In this document: one piece after another, positions 7,745-15,774 of the stretch
Numbering within the stretch: the first letter of the stretch is position 1
Layout of the letters: each line of letters starts with the position of its first letter
Virus record (IMG/VR): IMGVR_UViG_3300000101_000096
Coordinates: 1-30,365 of that record
Length of the DNA stretch: 30,365 nt
Source of the DNA: a virus
Reading direction: 5' to 3' (one strand)
Position numbers and translations under genes: made by a program
Notes under the pieces: generated by a model
Told to the model about the DNA's origin: nothing
Database searches by the model: none
The model's input: the letters and a program-made list of their open reading frames with translations, nothing else

Positions 7745-9163
7745 TTAAAAAGCTTTTCCTGCAGCGCTTAATTGATCTAGTTGGGCTTGACTTGGTCGAT
7801 TTAGTATATTACCAACATCATTAATATATTTACTTTCAAACTGAGTATTAAAGTGATGTATAGGAGTAAATGCACAATTGACATCAAGAATATGAAACAA
7901 TTGAGAATCTTCTGCTCGTCCACCAACTGGGTAATCTGTGTTCCAGCTTAATCCGACACTGCTTAAGAAGCCTGTTTGGTTAATTAGGTAATCCCCTATA
8001 GTAATAGCTGTGAAATTACCTCTCATATAACTAGAACCTACATAAGTAGGTGCTAATGAACCTGCTAAAAGATTTAATTTGTCATACATGGGCTGTAGTT
8101 CTTGTCTAGAAAGTGCTGCGACTTTAAAAGAAAAACTAATAGCGCGACCAAATCCTCCATATGTATGAAAATCTTCAGCTCTTCCTATATACTTAAAACT
8201 ATTCCAATTAGCGGTATAGTCGTCATTAAAAGAATCTAAAAATGCTCTAAAATTTAAATGTGTAATTTTAGTATCTCCTCCTGTTGTTGTTTGAGGTGTT
8301 ATAATTTTAAATCTAAATTTTATTAAATCATCGTAAAGTTTATCTGTATCTGCATCTATCTCAGCTGCTTCTTCAATGGAAGAGGTTGTTGGCATTCGTG
8401 CGGTAATAGTATCATAGGCTGAGGTTAGATCAACATCGTTAAATCCAGTACCGTTTAATGTGAATGTAGGGCTTATACGGCTAGTATAAATACCGGTATC
8501 ATCTTCTCCGTAATTATAACTTTCGTTTATTATTTCATTAAAAGTTCCTTTATCACTTAAAGGGAAAGTGTCGCCTTCACTTAACTTTTCTGAAAGTAGA
8601 GTAGCTCTTGATTCTGTTGATCCGTCCGCTTTTGTTCTTGTACTAAAGTAATCTAATACTAAATTACTGTTATTGACTTCAAATTCACCTGATTTCTCTA
8701 GTATACCTCTAGTATTAATAGTTCCATCTTGTCTTCTATTATTTTTATACTCTATATGCCCTCTTACTCCTTTTAAATATCCTAATTTGCCTGAGAATCC
8801 TTCTACAAAGTGTAAACCTGTCCCGCTTACAGGAACTTGTGCTAATGTTGAGGCGAGTTGTTTTGCGGTTCCGCCAAGTCCTCTGAGTAATTTTCCTGCT
8901 GCTGTTTTATCTTTATTTTTTGTAGCTATACTTTGCTCTAAGGTGTTCAACATAGCCTGATTGGCTGTATGCTTCAATCCTACCGGAGTACTTGTTAGCA
9001 GCTTGGTAATTCTCTTTAAATCGTCAACTCGTTTAGTAGCTTCCAAGTGAATACCTTTCGGGCTTGGATTATTATTGATGTCCTTAATTACTAAAGGTTC
9101 ATCAGATCCAAACTCACCAAAAGTCAACGACTTGAGATCTGTCTGTATATCGATTAACGGCAT
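7745..9163 (-). CDS. baseplate or tail-tube-cap protein (putative)
   Basis: This 472-residue protein has no signal peptide. The N-terminus (MPLIDIQTDLKSLTFGEFG) and the Lys/Ala-rich helical stretch at about 60-105 are followed by a mainly beta protein. Near residues 390-440 it has GDYLINQTGFLSSVGLSW, then DYPVGG and a LFHILDVNCAFTPIHHF stretch. This pattern is common at the end of tube-like proteins such as the T4 tube initiator and cap proteins gp54 and gp48. It lies between the tape measure/86-residue genes and the gp53-like gene, where tube-initiation proteins are expected. Its leader is A-rich without a ribosome-binding motif. Virion structural function is likely; the specific role is inferred. 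Confidence 0.65.
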   Translation of the reverse strand: MPLIDIQTDLKSLTFGEFGSDEPLVIKDINNNPSPKGIHLEATKRVDDLKRITKLLTSTPVGLKHTANQAMLNTLEQSIATKNKDKTAAGKLLRGLGGTAKQLASTLAQVPVSGTGLHFVEGFSGKLGYLKGVRGHIEYKNNRRQDGTINTRGILEKSGEFEVNNSNLVLDYFSTRTKADGSTESRATLLSEKLSEGDTFPLSDKGTFNEIINESYNYGEDDTGIYTSRISPTFTLNGTGFNDVDLTSAYDTITARMPTTSSIEEAAEIDADTDKLYDDLIKFRFKIITPQTTTGGDTKITHLNFRAFLDSFNDDYTANWNSFKYIGRAEDFHTYGGFGRAISFSFKVAALSRQELQPMYDKLNLLAGSLAPTYVGSSYMRGNFTAITIGDYLINQTGFLSSVGLSWNTDYPVGGRAEDSQLFHILDVNCAFTPIHHFNTQFESKYINDVGNILNRPSQAQLDQLSAAGKAF

Positions 9164-9178
9164 TTATATTTGTTTTGT

Positions 9179-9439
9179 TTAACCTCTGTTTGTTGAATTG
9201 GTACCTGTAATGTCTGCTGCTCTCGAATTGATACCTTTTTCTGGTAAATTATCAATATAGTTGTTAGCAGGTTTTTTACCTTTTAAACTCAATTCAGATT
9301 GACCAGCTAAGATATCCGGATCATCAGTTATTGAAGATTTAAAGTGTAGAGTAGAAGTTTTTAATGCTCCTGCTCTTTTTGAAGGTGTTTGTCCTTTTAG
9401 TCCTAAAACAGATTCTTTTACTTTTGATAATAGTGACAT
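9179..9439 (-). CDS. small conserved-looking tail-region protein, unknown
   Basis: This protein has 86 residues, is basic at the N-terminus (KVKESVLGLKGQTPSKRAG) and is rich in Ser, Asn and Gly towards the C-terminus, with no membrane segment. I do not recognise it. It has its own TATTTATA box 16 nt before the ATG. It ends 15 nt before the next gene, so it probably heads the baseplate transcript. Position between the tape measure and baseplate genes suggests a minor tail or assembly protein. Confidence 0.65.
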   Translation of the reverse strand: MSLLSKVKESVLGLKGQTPSKRAGALKTSTLHFKSSITDDPDILAGQSELSLKGKKPANNYIDNLPEKGINSRAADITGTNSTNRG

Positions 9440-9455
9440 AATTGTGTTGTTTTGA

Positions 9456-9463
9456 TATAAATA
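9456..9463 (-). promoter_or_regulatory. TATTTATA box before the 86-residue gene
   Basis: The sense strand reads ACTATTTATATCAAAAC with 16 nt between the box and the ATG. It lies in the 28-nt gap after the tape measure stop codon. It matches the octamer at the same distance before the tape measure and tube genes. Confidence 0.55.
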
Positions 9464-9467
9464 GTTA

Positions 9468-11837
9468 TTAATTGCTAAGTTTTGAATTTAATACAAGTGT
9501 TTGTCCGACTTTAGCTCCGTCTAGGTAAACATCTCCTCCATTACTAACAATAGATATAAGCTGTTCGAGTAGTTTTTCTACATTTCCTCCTAACTTAGTA
9601 CCACCTGCCATAGTAATTGTATCTTCTCCGAGAGGTCTAATTGTAAAGTCAGAAACTGGCATTTCTTGACTTCTAGATGTTGCTTTAGAAATATCTCTTG
9701 CTGCTAATCCGGCATCGATAGCTACAGAAGCTGCTGTACCTAAACCTGGTATAGTACTTGCAACACCAGATGCTAATTCTCCTGCAGCACCTAACCAATC
9801 TCCTTGAGATGCTCTACTTATTGCAAATCCTACTCCTGCTAATGCTCCTAAGATAGGAATTTTTTTAAGGAGAGATTTTCCTACTGCTTTAGCACCTAAT
9901 TTACCGGCTTGTTTACCTAGGCTCTTACCAGCAGCTCCTCCACCTTTTTTAAGGAGGGCATCTTTTGCTGCTTTTCCTCCAAAGCCTGCGGCTATTTGTT
10001 TTGCACTTAGTTTACCAGCGTTTTTTGTTACTGTTGATAAACCTTTGCTAGATTTCATTAAACCTTTTATACCTTTACCTGCCTTAGCAATACCTTTAAA
10101 TAATTTAGGACCTATTGCTACTCCAGCTAGTATCATAACTAAGAGCTTAACTTCCTTAATCAGCTCTTGCATAACGTTAGTTATGTTAGCAAATGGATTT
10201 CCTTCACCTGTTAAATCTTGGGATAATTTACTCATGGCAGAAGCCATATTATCCCCCATTTTTTCTTGGGCAATTGCCATTGCTTTTGCAGCAGTTATGG
10301 ATGCTTCTTTATCTGCTAATTCATCTTTACCAATTTTTCTTAATGCCTCCTCTTTAGACATCCCTTTTTTCATTAATGCATCTATCTGTTGCTGGGTGTT
10401 AAGTTTTGCTAAATCCTGTATACCGGTTTCTTCAGCTACTTTCTTTAAAGCTTCTTGTTGCATTAAAGTACCTGCTAACTCATCTCTATTCATACCTAGA
10501 GATTTAGCTAAAGCATCTTGTTGAAGAACGTTCAGGTTGGCAAACTCTGCTGCTGATCCCACATTCTTAGCTAACTCTTCTGCTAATGTTACTTGGTCGC
10601 CGGCTAATGCTGCTGATCTAGCTTTATCTAAATTTAATTCTCTTCCTAGAAGCAATTCTGCTTCCATTTCTGCTGCGATTGATGATTCGAAATCTAAAAA
10701 TCCTTCTGCAGAGGAATTTAACTGAGACATAGATAATCCAAGCTTTCTTGCATTAAATGCTGCTTTTGCTACGCCGCCTGGAAATTTACTAGTAGTTAAT
10801 AATGTAGCTTTAGACATTGAACCGATATCTTTCATTACATCTTGATATCTGATACTTTGTTCAGTATTTGCATCCATTGCTTTCAAAGTACCTATCATAG
10901 TAGTAGATTGATCAGCAAATGAACCTTCAGATAAGGCTGAGAATCTATATAAGTTTGCTGCTTCATCAGCAGAAAGACCTAGTTTAGTAGTCATTTTAGA
11001 GACGACTACTGCTGTTTTAGTACTTGCAATTGCTCCTGTTTCTAATGCTTCAGATAAAGCAAATGTTGCTTCTCTTGCCTCACGAGCTGTAACTAACGTA
11101 CCTTCAAGAGCATCTATTTGATCACGGTTAAATTTAGCTGCTTGGTTTGAAGTAATATTAAAAGTTTTTCTTACATCCTGAGTAGCTTCATCAAATCGGT
11201 TTAAACCGTCTACTGCTGTAACAAATAATGCTTTTCCTATAAGGCTAGTTATAGACATTAAACTAGCGCCTATTCCTTTCATACCGCTTCCTGTTTCAGC
11301 TACAGCATCTCTTCCTGCTTTGGCAGCTTTACCGAAATCTCCAAATAATTTATTTATTACAGGAATATCCTTTACAAATTCATCTGCTTTATCAAAAAAC
11401 TTAACCGTATTATCTATTTTTTGATAAGATTTAAGTAACTTATTAGCTTCTTTTGTTAGTTCTTTAGAAGCCTGTAATTGATCATTAAGCAAAACTGCTT
11501 TAGATTGATCAGATTTTACTTGTGATTGTGAAAGTTTATCTATTTCTCTAGCAAGACTGGTTTGGCCTTCTAGTGCTTTTTTATAAGTTTCAGTAAATTT
11601 AGCTGATTTGCTTTTGGATTTTAAATCAGAAGCAGAAAAAACAGAAAGTTTTTTTGCTAAATCAACATTCTCTTGACCTAGCTTAGTGTAGTAATCCATT
11701 TCCCCAGCAGATTCGCCAGTTTCTTTACCTACTTCCTTCATAGCAGCTTTCATCTGCTTTAGTATATCAACAAACTCTGATCCTGCTTTACGCAGTTCAT
11801 TCATTTCGTCTATTCTATCTTTAGGTTTGTCAGCCAT
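9468..11837 (-). CDS. tail tape measure protein
   Basis: At 789 residues this is the long helical ruler that fixes tail length and is ejected through the tube on infection. The first 160 residues are Lys/Glu/Gln-rich and likely coiled coil. The middle is Ala/Leu/Glu-rich and almost entirely helical (repeated ADEAANLYR-, AAEFANLN- and EALRKIG-type segments). Hydrophobic segments typical of tape measures lie near residues 560-575 (LLVMILAGVAIG), 655-675 (IPILGALAGVGFA) and 690-715. The last 25 residues form a short beta-like tail (GGDVYLDGAKVGQTLVL). It follows the chaperone pair, the classic gene order. By the usual 0.15 nm per residue it would predict a tail near 110-120 nm (an estimate). T4 gp29 is shorter (590) and this protein is not obviously its homologue. 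Confidence 0.85.
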   Translation of the reverse strand: MADKPKDRIDEMNELRKAGSEFVDILKQMKAAMKEVGKETGESAGEMDYYTKLGQENVDLAKKLSVFSASDLKSKSKSAKFTETYKKALEGQTSLAREIDKLSQSQVKSDQSKAVLLNDQLQASKELTKEANKLLKSYQKIDNTVKFFDKADEFVKDIPVINKLFGDFGKAAKAGRDAVAETGSGMKGIGASLMSITSLIGKALFVTAVDGLNRFDEATQDVRKTFNITSNQAAKFNRDQIDALEGTLVTAREAREATFALSEALETGAIASTKTAVVVSKMTTKLGLSADEAANLYRFSALSEGSFADQSTTMIGTLKAMDANTEQSIRYQDVMKDIGSMSKATLLTTSKFPGGVAKAAFNARKLGLSMSQLNSSAEGFLDFESSIAAEMEAELLLGRELNLDKARSAALAGDQVTLAEELAKNVGSAAEFANLNVLQQDALAKSLGMNRDELAGTLMQQEALKKVAEETGIQDLAKLNTQQQIDALMKKGMSKEEALRKIGKDELADKEASITAAKAMAIAQEKMGDNMASAMSKLSQDLTGEGNPFANITNVMQELIKEVKLLVMILAGVAIGPKLFKGIAKAGKGIKGLMKSSKGLSTVTKNAGKLSAKQIAAGFGGKAAKDALLKKGGGAAGKSLGKQAGKLGAKAVGKSLLKKIPILGALAGVGFAISRASQGDWLGAAGELASGVASTIPGLGTAASVAIDAGLAARDISKATSRSQEMPVSDFTIRPLGEDTITMAGGTKLGGNVEKLLEQLISIVSNGGDVYLDGAKVGQTLVLNSKLSN

Positions 11838-11853
11838 AGGTACTTGTATATAC

Positions 11854-11861
11854 TATAAATA
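11854..11861 (-). promoter_or_regulatory. TATTTATA box before the tape measure gene
   Basis: The sense strand reads GCTATTTATAGTATATAC, 16 nt before the tape measure ATG, directly after a hairpin. The position suits a late promoter whose start point gives a leader of about ten bases. Confidence 0.55.
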
Positions 11862-11862
11862 G

Positions 11863-11891
11863 CTAAGGCCTCTATTATTTAGAAGCCTTAG
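11863..11891 (-). other. hairpin at the end of the chaperone ORF
   Basis: Inverted repeats CTAAGGC and GCCTTAG (7 bp) at 11863-11869 and 11885-11891 enclose an inner TCTA/TAGA pairing. The stop codon of the frameshift ORF (11877-11875) lies in the loop region. No U-run follows, so it is not a textbook terminator. It could be a processing or pausing hairpin, since a TATTTATA box follows at once. Confidence 0.4.
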
Positions 11892-12135
11892 TAGTAAAAG
11901 TAGGTCTTTTGATTTTACTAGAATTAGATACAGATTTAGCTTGTTTTGCCATTTGCTCGGTTTTTTCGTTTTCCTTATTAAAATGCTCTTGAATTTTATT
12001 AAAGGTAAACTTCCTCAACCATATAGGCATATTATAAACTGTCGGCCAATCGAATCCGCCGTTACCATGAAATACTATATCGTGAATTTGACTGAATAGT
12101 TTTATCCTATATTCAGAGGTCAGGCCAAAAAAACT
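11875..12135 (-). CDS. frameshift extension of tail chaperone (gp51/GT-like)
   Basis: This frame is bounded by an in-frame stop (TAA at 12138-12136) and TAA at 11877-11875, and it encodes 83 residues after the overlap with the upstream gene. It reads GLTSEYRIKLFSQIHDIVFH, then GNGGFDWPTVYNMPIWLRKF and a Lys/Glu/Ser-rich tail. The YNMPIWLRKF region looks like a real conserved segment. No ATG, GTG or TTG occurs before the Met at 12030-12028, which lies inside that segment and would give only 51 residues. The sequence can therefore be made in full only if ribosomes leave the upstream frame at the T7 run (12133-12127) by +1 or -2. The position between chaperone and tape measure genes matches the gpG/gpGT arrangement. 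A 51-residue product from the internal Met is the alternative. Confidence 0.65.
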   Translation of the reverse strand, partial: SFFGLTSEYRIKLFSQIHDIVFHGNGGFDWPTVYNMPIWLRKFTFNKIQEHFNKENEKTEQMAKQAKSVSNSSKIKRPTFTTKASK

Positions 12136-12856
12136 TTAACGTCACGGGGACGTCGATGTCCTCCTGGCCACCATCTAAGGTATCTACTGTTGTCACCATA
12201 TTAATATCAGGTGAAATTTCTATATATTTTTTTCTTAAAGCTCTCGCATCTTTAGCTAATAGGTAATTATCTACAAAGTTTCGAACATCTTTTTTTTCTG
12301 TTAATCCATTCACAGAGGTAATCATATGTTTTAAACGAGTAGAACTACCAGCATCAGATTTTTTATCTATTTTTTGTAACCCTATTACTTCCCTATCAAT
12401 TGCTTTTTCATCACCGTGAGTTAGTAGTTTAAAAGTAATAGTATTGTCTGTGGACGGTAATACAAACACAAATTCGTTTTTTCCGTCTTTGACTAATTTT
12501 TTATCTAAATAAGTACTTTCTAATGTTGAAAGGTCTACTGTGTGTTCCTCTCCGTTATAAGCTATTTGATAATCTTTACCGTAGGATAGTACTCTAGCAG
12601 CTACCATAATAGCGTTTTTATCTCCTAATAGTAGATCATTAAAGTTAATATCTTTATCAACTATTAAAGATTTAAGTAACCTATCAACAGCTGTTCCGTC
12701 TCTAAGGTAATTTTGGTTAGTTAAGATATCTTCTTCCTTAGCAGTCATGTACTTCATTTCTACTACACCGCTTGATAAAGGAGAATCTTCAGGATAAAGT
12801 AAGCCTTTTGAAGGTAAATCTACTTTTTCAGTAGGCAAATTAAATTTTGGTTCCAT
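12113..12856 (-). CDS. 26: gp26-like baseplate hub/tail assembly chaperone
   Basis: This is a 247-residue protein. The N-terminus FNLPTEKVDLPSKGLLYPED and the following VEMKYMTAKEEDILTNQNY are the characteristic opening of the T4-type gp26 family found in many marine T4-like phages. The rest is a compact alpha/beta domain ending KFFWPDL. In T4, gp26 acts in hub assembly. By position just before the tape measure gene, this protein also corresponds to the tail assembly chaperones of other phages. The last codons run over a TTTTTTT slip site, and an overlapping frame continues downstream; frameshifting would give a fusion of about 326-327 residues. It starts after a strong hairpin terminator and a TATTTATA box 30 nt before the ATG, so it heads a separate transcript. 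Confidence 0.8.
   Translation of the reverse strand: MEPKFNLPTEKVDLPSKGLLYPEDSPLSSGVVEMKYMTAKEEDILTNQNYLRDGTAVDRLLKSLIVDKDINFNDLLLGDKNAIMVAARVLSYGKDYQIAYNGEEHTVDLSTLESTYLDKKLVKDGKNEFVFVLPSTDNTITFKLLTHGDEKAIDREVIGLQKIDKKSDAGSSTRLKHMITSVNGLTEKKDVRNFVDNYLLAKDARALRKKYIEISPDINMVTTVDTLDGGQEDIDVPVTLKFFWPDL
12127..12136 (-). other. putative ribosomal slip site (AAG TTT TTT T)
   Basis: Codons AAG TTT TTT TGG at 12136-12125 precede the stop TGA at 12115-12113. A -1 shift would terminate at once (TTG GCC TGA). A +1 or -2 shift enters the 83-codon extension frame. Seven consecutive T on the mRNA strand are a plausible slippery stretch. Confidence 0.6.
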
Positions 12857-12886
12857 AAATTTTATTTAGTTATAACTTGTTCTATA

Positions 12887-12894
12887 TATAAATA
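12887..12894 (-). promoter_or_regulatory. TATTTATA box before the gp26-like gene
   Basis: The sense strand reads CGTATATTTATATATAGAAC, 30 nt before the ATG and about 27 nt after the terminator hairpin. A promoter here would restart transcription after termination. Confidence 0.55.
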
Positions 12895-12920
12895 TACGAA
12901 GAAAAAATTTTAGAGACAAC

Positions 12921-12945
12921 AAAAAACCCGGAAAAGATCCGGGTT
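12921..12945 (-). terminator. intrinsic terminator after the tail tube gene
   Basis: An 8-bp perfect stem AACCCGGA/TCCGGGTT with a 5-nt loop (TCTTT) is followed by a T run on the sense strand (six T in all, counting the last two stem bases). It lies 28 nt past the tube stop codon. It is the clearest rho-independent terminator in the window and would let sheath and tube be transcribed as a unit with strong output. Confidence 0.85.
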
Positions 12946-12973
12946 AATTAATTTAAAGAGGTAGGTGTGTGTA

Positions 12974-13459
12974 TTAGTAGTTTAATACGCAGTAGTCCAT
13001 TGCTACTGTAATGCTGATTTCAACAGCTTCATCAGATGTCCAGTCATATTGACCAAAGTCTCCGTTTGTTAGTATAGCACCTTTAACGATCCATTCTCCT
13101 ACAATGTCTCCTACAGGTCCTAATATATTTAGAGTTAAATCTTTCTTATAGAAATCAGAATACCCTGCTCTACCAGTTACTGATTCGTAACCCTGTCTTG
13201 CCCATTCCATTACTGCTTGAGCACCACTTGGTGTTACTGGATCGTAGAGTGTCATGGTCATATCGTCCCATTCTCTTTTTCCTCTAATTTTTCTATATGA
13301 ATTGATGTGGTCTAATTTTATAACGTTATCGGTAAAGGTAGGAGCCTTTACATTCTTTACCATAAAGGAAGGAATGTTATCGATAAGCATTACAAATCTG
13401 TTCTGCACCTTTGGTTCAAAGGCCTTAAACATAATTTCGTTTGGATCTAATACTGCCAT
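12974..13459 (-). CDS. 19: tail tube protein, gp19-like
   Basis: This 161-residue protein is almost the length of T4 gp19 (163) and matches it in character. The start MAVLDPNEIMFKAFEPKVQN is followed by RFVMLIDNIPSFMVKNVKAP, the usual tube-protein opening. EWDDMTMTLYDP near residue 64 and a terminal EISITVAMDYCVLNY strand complete the beta-barrel pattern. It polymerises into the inner tube through which DNA passes. It follows the sheath gene by 38 nt with its own TATTTATA box 16 nt upstream of the ATG, and is followed by a strong terminator. Independent promotion of a protein needed in many copies is sensible. Confidence 0.93.
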   Translation of the reverse strand: MAVLDPNEIMFKAFEPKVQNRFVMLIDNIPSFMVKNVKAPTFTDNVIKLDHINSYRKIRGKREWDDMTMTLYDPVTPSGAQAVMEWARQGYESVTGRAGYSDFYKKDLTLNILGPVGDIVGEWIVKGAILTNGDFGQYDWTSDEAVEISITVAMDYCVLNY

Positions 13460-13475
13460 GTTGTATTTACTTTAT

Positions 13476-13483
13476 TATAAATA
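13476..13483 (-). promoter_or_regulatory. TATTTATA box before the tail tube gene
   Basis: The sense strand reads GATATTTATAATAAAG, 16 nt before the ATG, in the 38-nt gap after the sheath stop. The flanks closely match the sheath-proximal box (GATATTTATAATAAAC). Confidence 0.6.
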
Positions 13484-13497
13484 TCGTTAATTAAAAA

Positions 13498-15255
13498 TTA
13501 TCCATTAAATGTTGCTCCAGTAGGCTCAACTGTAAAGTCAAGTACTATAAATTCTGCAGTTTTAGCTGGCTGAATGAATATTTGACCTATCAATTGGTTT
13601 CTGTCTACAACATCTGCGGTGTTGTTCGTGTCGTCCATTACTACTCTGAAAGTATAAAGACCTTGTCTCTGTACTACTGATTCTAAGTATGGGTTTACTA
13701 TAGATAAAAATCTGTTTCTAGTTGCTACTGTATTTTGTTCAAATACTAAGTTTCTAGCTTGATCTCCTAAGAACTTCTTAAGCTCGATTAATAATCTTCT
13801 TACGTTTACTCTATCTAAAGCTGATGCTTTAGTTTGTAAAGTCTTTTGACCAAATACTGCGATGCCTTGTCCAGGGAAAGTAGCGATTGGGTTAACTTTA
13901 CCATCATACAATAAGTCTCTTTGACCTCTTGTTAGTTTTTGTTCTGCTTGAATTACTCCTACGATTCCTCCTCTTACTAATCCGGCTGGTGCAAACCAAG
14001 GTGCTGAACTATTATCTGTAAATGCATATACTCCTGGTATAACACATGAAGAAGGTACAAATATATTCCTTCCTGTTGCAGATACTACTTGAACCCATGG
14101 CCAATAAGATGCTGCATATGAACTATTCAATGATGTTGCTGTTCCTGTTACGGAATTTACTGTGGATCCGTGATTGTCTAGATCTACTACGGCAATACAG
14201 TCACCTCTAGATTCCGCTAGTGTAATCACACTATTTAATACTCCTGCTTGATCTGCGTTTTTATAGATTAAACCTGGAGTTGAGATGATATTGAAAATAT
14301 ATTCATCTTTATTATCTAAAATTGAAATTGCATCTGTGTAGTTACCTGATGTTAACCCTTGTGAGTTTGTATTAGATATAGCAGAGAAGTAATTTGCAGA
14401 AGCAACTGCATTGTCTCCAGCAGCACCGTGGAAAGATCCAGACTCTACTTTTGGAAGAGATCCTGAATAAGAATTTCCTGCTCCATTTACTCCAACTGAT
14501 ATACCATCATTAAGTAGGTACTGTGTGGTTTGAGAACCAACTGATGCTACATAAATAAAGTTAGACTTGTTTACATAGTCCCCGAAAGTTTTAATATACG
14601 TCTTAGCACCGTCTGTTGCTTTAGCCTTATATTGTGTTCCAATAACTGTTTCTATATAGTTAGAAGAATCTGGGTCTAATGAGATATTGTTAAACGTTTC
14701 TAATATAACTTTATTACTGTGGCTATCATCTCCTCTTCTTATTAGCAGAGTAAATGTACCTTTTTTGTTATCTACGTTTTGTACTTCCCATCTAATGTTG
14801 TCTCTTGATCCAGATACTAATACTCCACCACTTCCTGCAATTTCTACTCCAGCAACGGTAACACCAGTTGAAGCATTAAAGATTGCTCCTTTACCTAATG
14901 TCTTAAGAACAAAAGGTTGAATACTGTCATTTGCTGATGATGAAACGTGTGTGGTAGTTGCGTTAGTAAATGATCCTGTTACTACTCTGGTTACTAATAC
15001 TGAGCCGCCTCCTTGTTGGAAGTAGTTTTTAACTCCAATTGAAGTTAAGAATTCTTGTTTAGTTGATCCAGAAGTAAATGTCTCTCCGAACTTTCTAGCG
15101 TACTCGTTATAAGAAGTTACAATAGTAGGTTCTTCTACTGGTCCTTTCACTGTTGGTCCGATGATTGCTGCACCGGCTTCTACAGGAGCAGGGGAGATAA
15201 AAGAGATGTCATTTTCTCTCGCAAATACACCTGGGGAGATGATTGATTCTGCCAT
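13498..15255 (-). CDS. 18: tail sheath protein, gp18-like
   Basis: This 585-residue protein (T4 gp18 is 659) opens with SPGVFARENDISFISP and then AAIIGPTVKGPVEEP, the hallmark of the sheath N-terminus that docks on the tube and neighbouring subunits. The middle (about 80-330) is a Ser/Asn/Gly-rich variable domain exposed on the sheath surface. The conserved C-terminal domain holds PGQGIAVFGQKTL, RVNVRRLLIELKKFL near 470-490, and a final FIQPAKTAEFIVLDFTVEPT strand. It contracts during injection. Two TATTTATA boxes and a hairpin lie upstream in a 141-nt gap, which suggests strong independent late expression, as for T4 gene 18. Confidence 0.95.
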   Translation of the reverse strand: MAESIISPGVFARENDISFISPAPVEAGAAIIGPTVKGPVEEPTIVTSYNEYARKFGETFTSGSTKQEFLTSIGVKNYFQQGGGSVLVTRVVTGSFTNATTTHVSSSANDSIQPFVLKTLGKGAIFNASTGVTVAGVEIAGSGGVLVSGSRDNIRWEVQNVDNKKGTFTLLIRRGDDSHSNKVILETFNNISLDPDSSNYIETVIGTQYKAKATDGAKTYIKTFGDYVNKSNFIYVASVGSQTTQYLLNDGISVGVNGAGNSYSGSLPKVESGSFHGAAGDNAVASANYFSAISNTNSQGLTSGNYTDAISILDNKDEYIFNIISTPGLIYKNADQAGVLNSVITLAESRGDCIAVVDLDNHGSTVNSVTGTATSLNSSYAASYWPWVQVVSATGRNIFVPSSCVIPGVYAFTDNSSAPWFAPAGLVRGGIVGVIQAEQKLTRGQRDLLYDGKVNPIATFPGQGIAVFGQKTLQTKASALDRVNVRRLLIELKKFLGDQARNLVFEQNTVATRNRFLSIVNPYLESVVQRQGLYTFRVVMDDTNNTADVVDRNQLIGQIFIQPAKTAEFIVLDFTVEPTGATFNG

Positions 15256-15281
15256 GTTGGTCTATTTTATTTTTAGTTTAT

Positions 15282-15289
15282 TATAAATA
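15282..15289 (-). promoter_or_regulatory. TATTTATA box, proximal, before the sheath gene
   Basis: The sense strand reads GATATTTATAATAAAC, 26 nt before the sheath ATG. It is nearly identical over 16 bases to the box before the tube gene. Confidence 0.6.
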
Positions 15290-15339
15290 TCATTCAGGAA
15301 TGTAAAACAGTACAGTAAAAATAAGTTTTACTTCTCTTA

Positions 15340-15347
15340 TATAAATA
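15340..15347 (-). promoter_or_regulatory. TATTTATA box, distal, before the sheath gene
   Basis: The sense strand reads CCTATTTATATAAGAG about 84 nt before the sheath ATG and 3 nt after the 3' side of a hairpin. It may be a second start site for this abundant protein. Confidence 0.45.
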
Positions 15348-15350
15348 GGA

Positions 15351-15373
15351 AAGGAGGATGTAAAACCCTCCTT
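15351..15373 (-). terminator. possible hairpin terminator before the sheath gene
   Basis: A 7-bp perfect stem AAGGAGG/CCTCCTT with a 9-nt loop lies 23 nt after the stop codon of the 103-residue gene. The following sense sequence has only a short, interrupted T stretch, so termination would be weak. It is not a ribosome-binding site, because the sheath start is about 95 nt away. Confidence 0.4.
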
Positions 15374-15396
15374 CCTTTTAAGTATGTAAAAGTTTT

Positions 15397-15708
15397 TTAT
15401 TTTTTTGCTTCTACAACCTCTGGTTCTACTACTTCTTCCGAAGCAGATTCCTCAGTTTTTGGTGCTGGGATGAACTCGCCAGCTTGTAAGTCAATAGAAC
15501 CAACTCCGTAAGCTTCTTCTAAAGCTTTTACTAAATCAGTTTCTGATTGTCTTAATTCACCTAAAAATGCTTCTGCTTTGTCTTTTCTTTCCTCAAGATT
15601 AATTTCTGCTAAAGAAATTGTTCCTAATTCCTGAACCAATGCAGCATTTTTTTGCTGAAGTTCTTGTAACTGGTCAAGCTCCTCTTGAGCTAACTTTTGA
15701 TTTGCCAT
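15397..15708 (-). CDS. small coiled-coil protein, probable virion or assembly factor
   Basis: This is a 103-residue protein. Residues 5-68 have strong heptad character and high Glu/Gln/Leu/Lys (EELDQLQELQQKNAALVQEL and onward), predicting a long coiled coil or helical hairpin. The C-terminal 25 residues are Glu/Pro/Val-rich and acidic. No enzyme motif or membrane segment is seen. Short coiled-coil proteins are common beside the sheath gene in marine T4-like phages, where a structural or chaperone role is assumed but not known. A near-box AATAAATA (plus strand 15752-15759) lies 43 nt upstream. Confidence 0.7.
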   Translation of the reverse strand: MANQKLAQEELDQLQELQQKNAALVQELGTISLAEINLEERKDKAEAFLGELRQSETDLVKALEEAYGVGSIDLQAGEFIPAPKTEESASEEVVEPEVVEAKK

Positions 15709-15774
15709 AATTTTTAATTTTAATTAATCGATTAATATACTTTAATATAAGAATAAATATCTTATAAAACAACT

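Noticed and set aside
10045-10524. A 159-residue plus-strand open frame opposite the tape measure gene
   Set aside because: It mirrors Ala/Leu/Lys-rich codons of the tape measure protein. Its product is a Ser/Ala/Ile-rich shadow with no leader or motif.
15351-15373. AGGAGG at 15352-15357 as a ribosome-binding site
   Set aside because: It is part of a perfect stem, and no plausible start with a real gene follows on either strand at proper distance.
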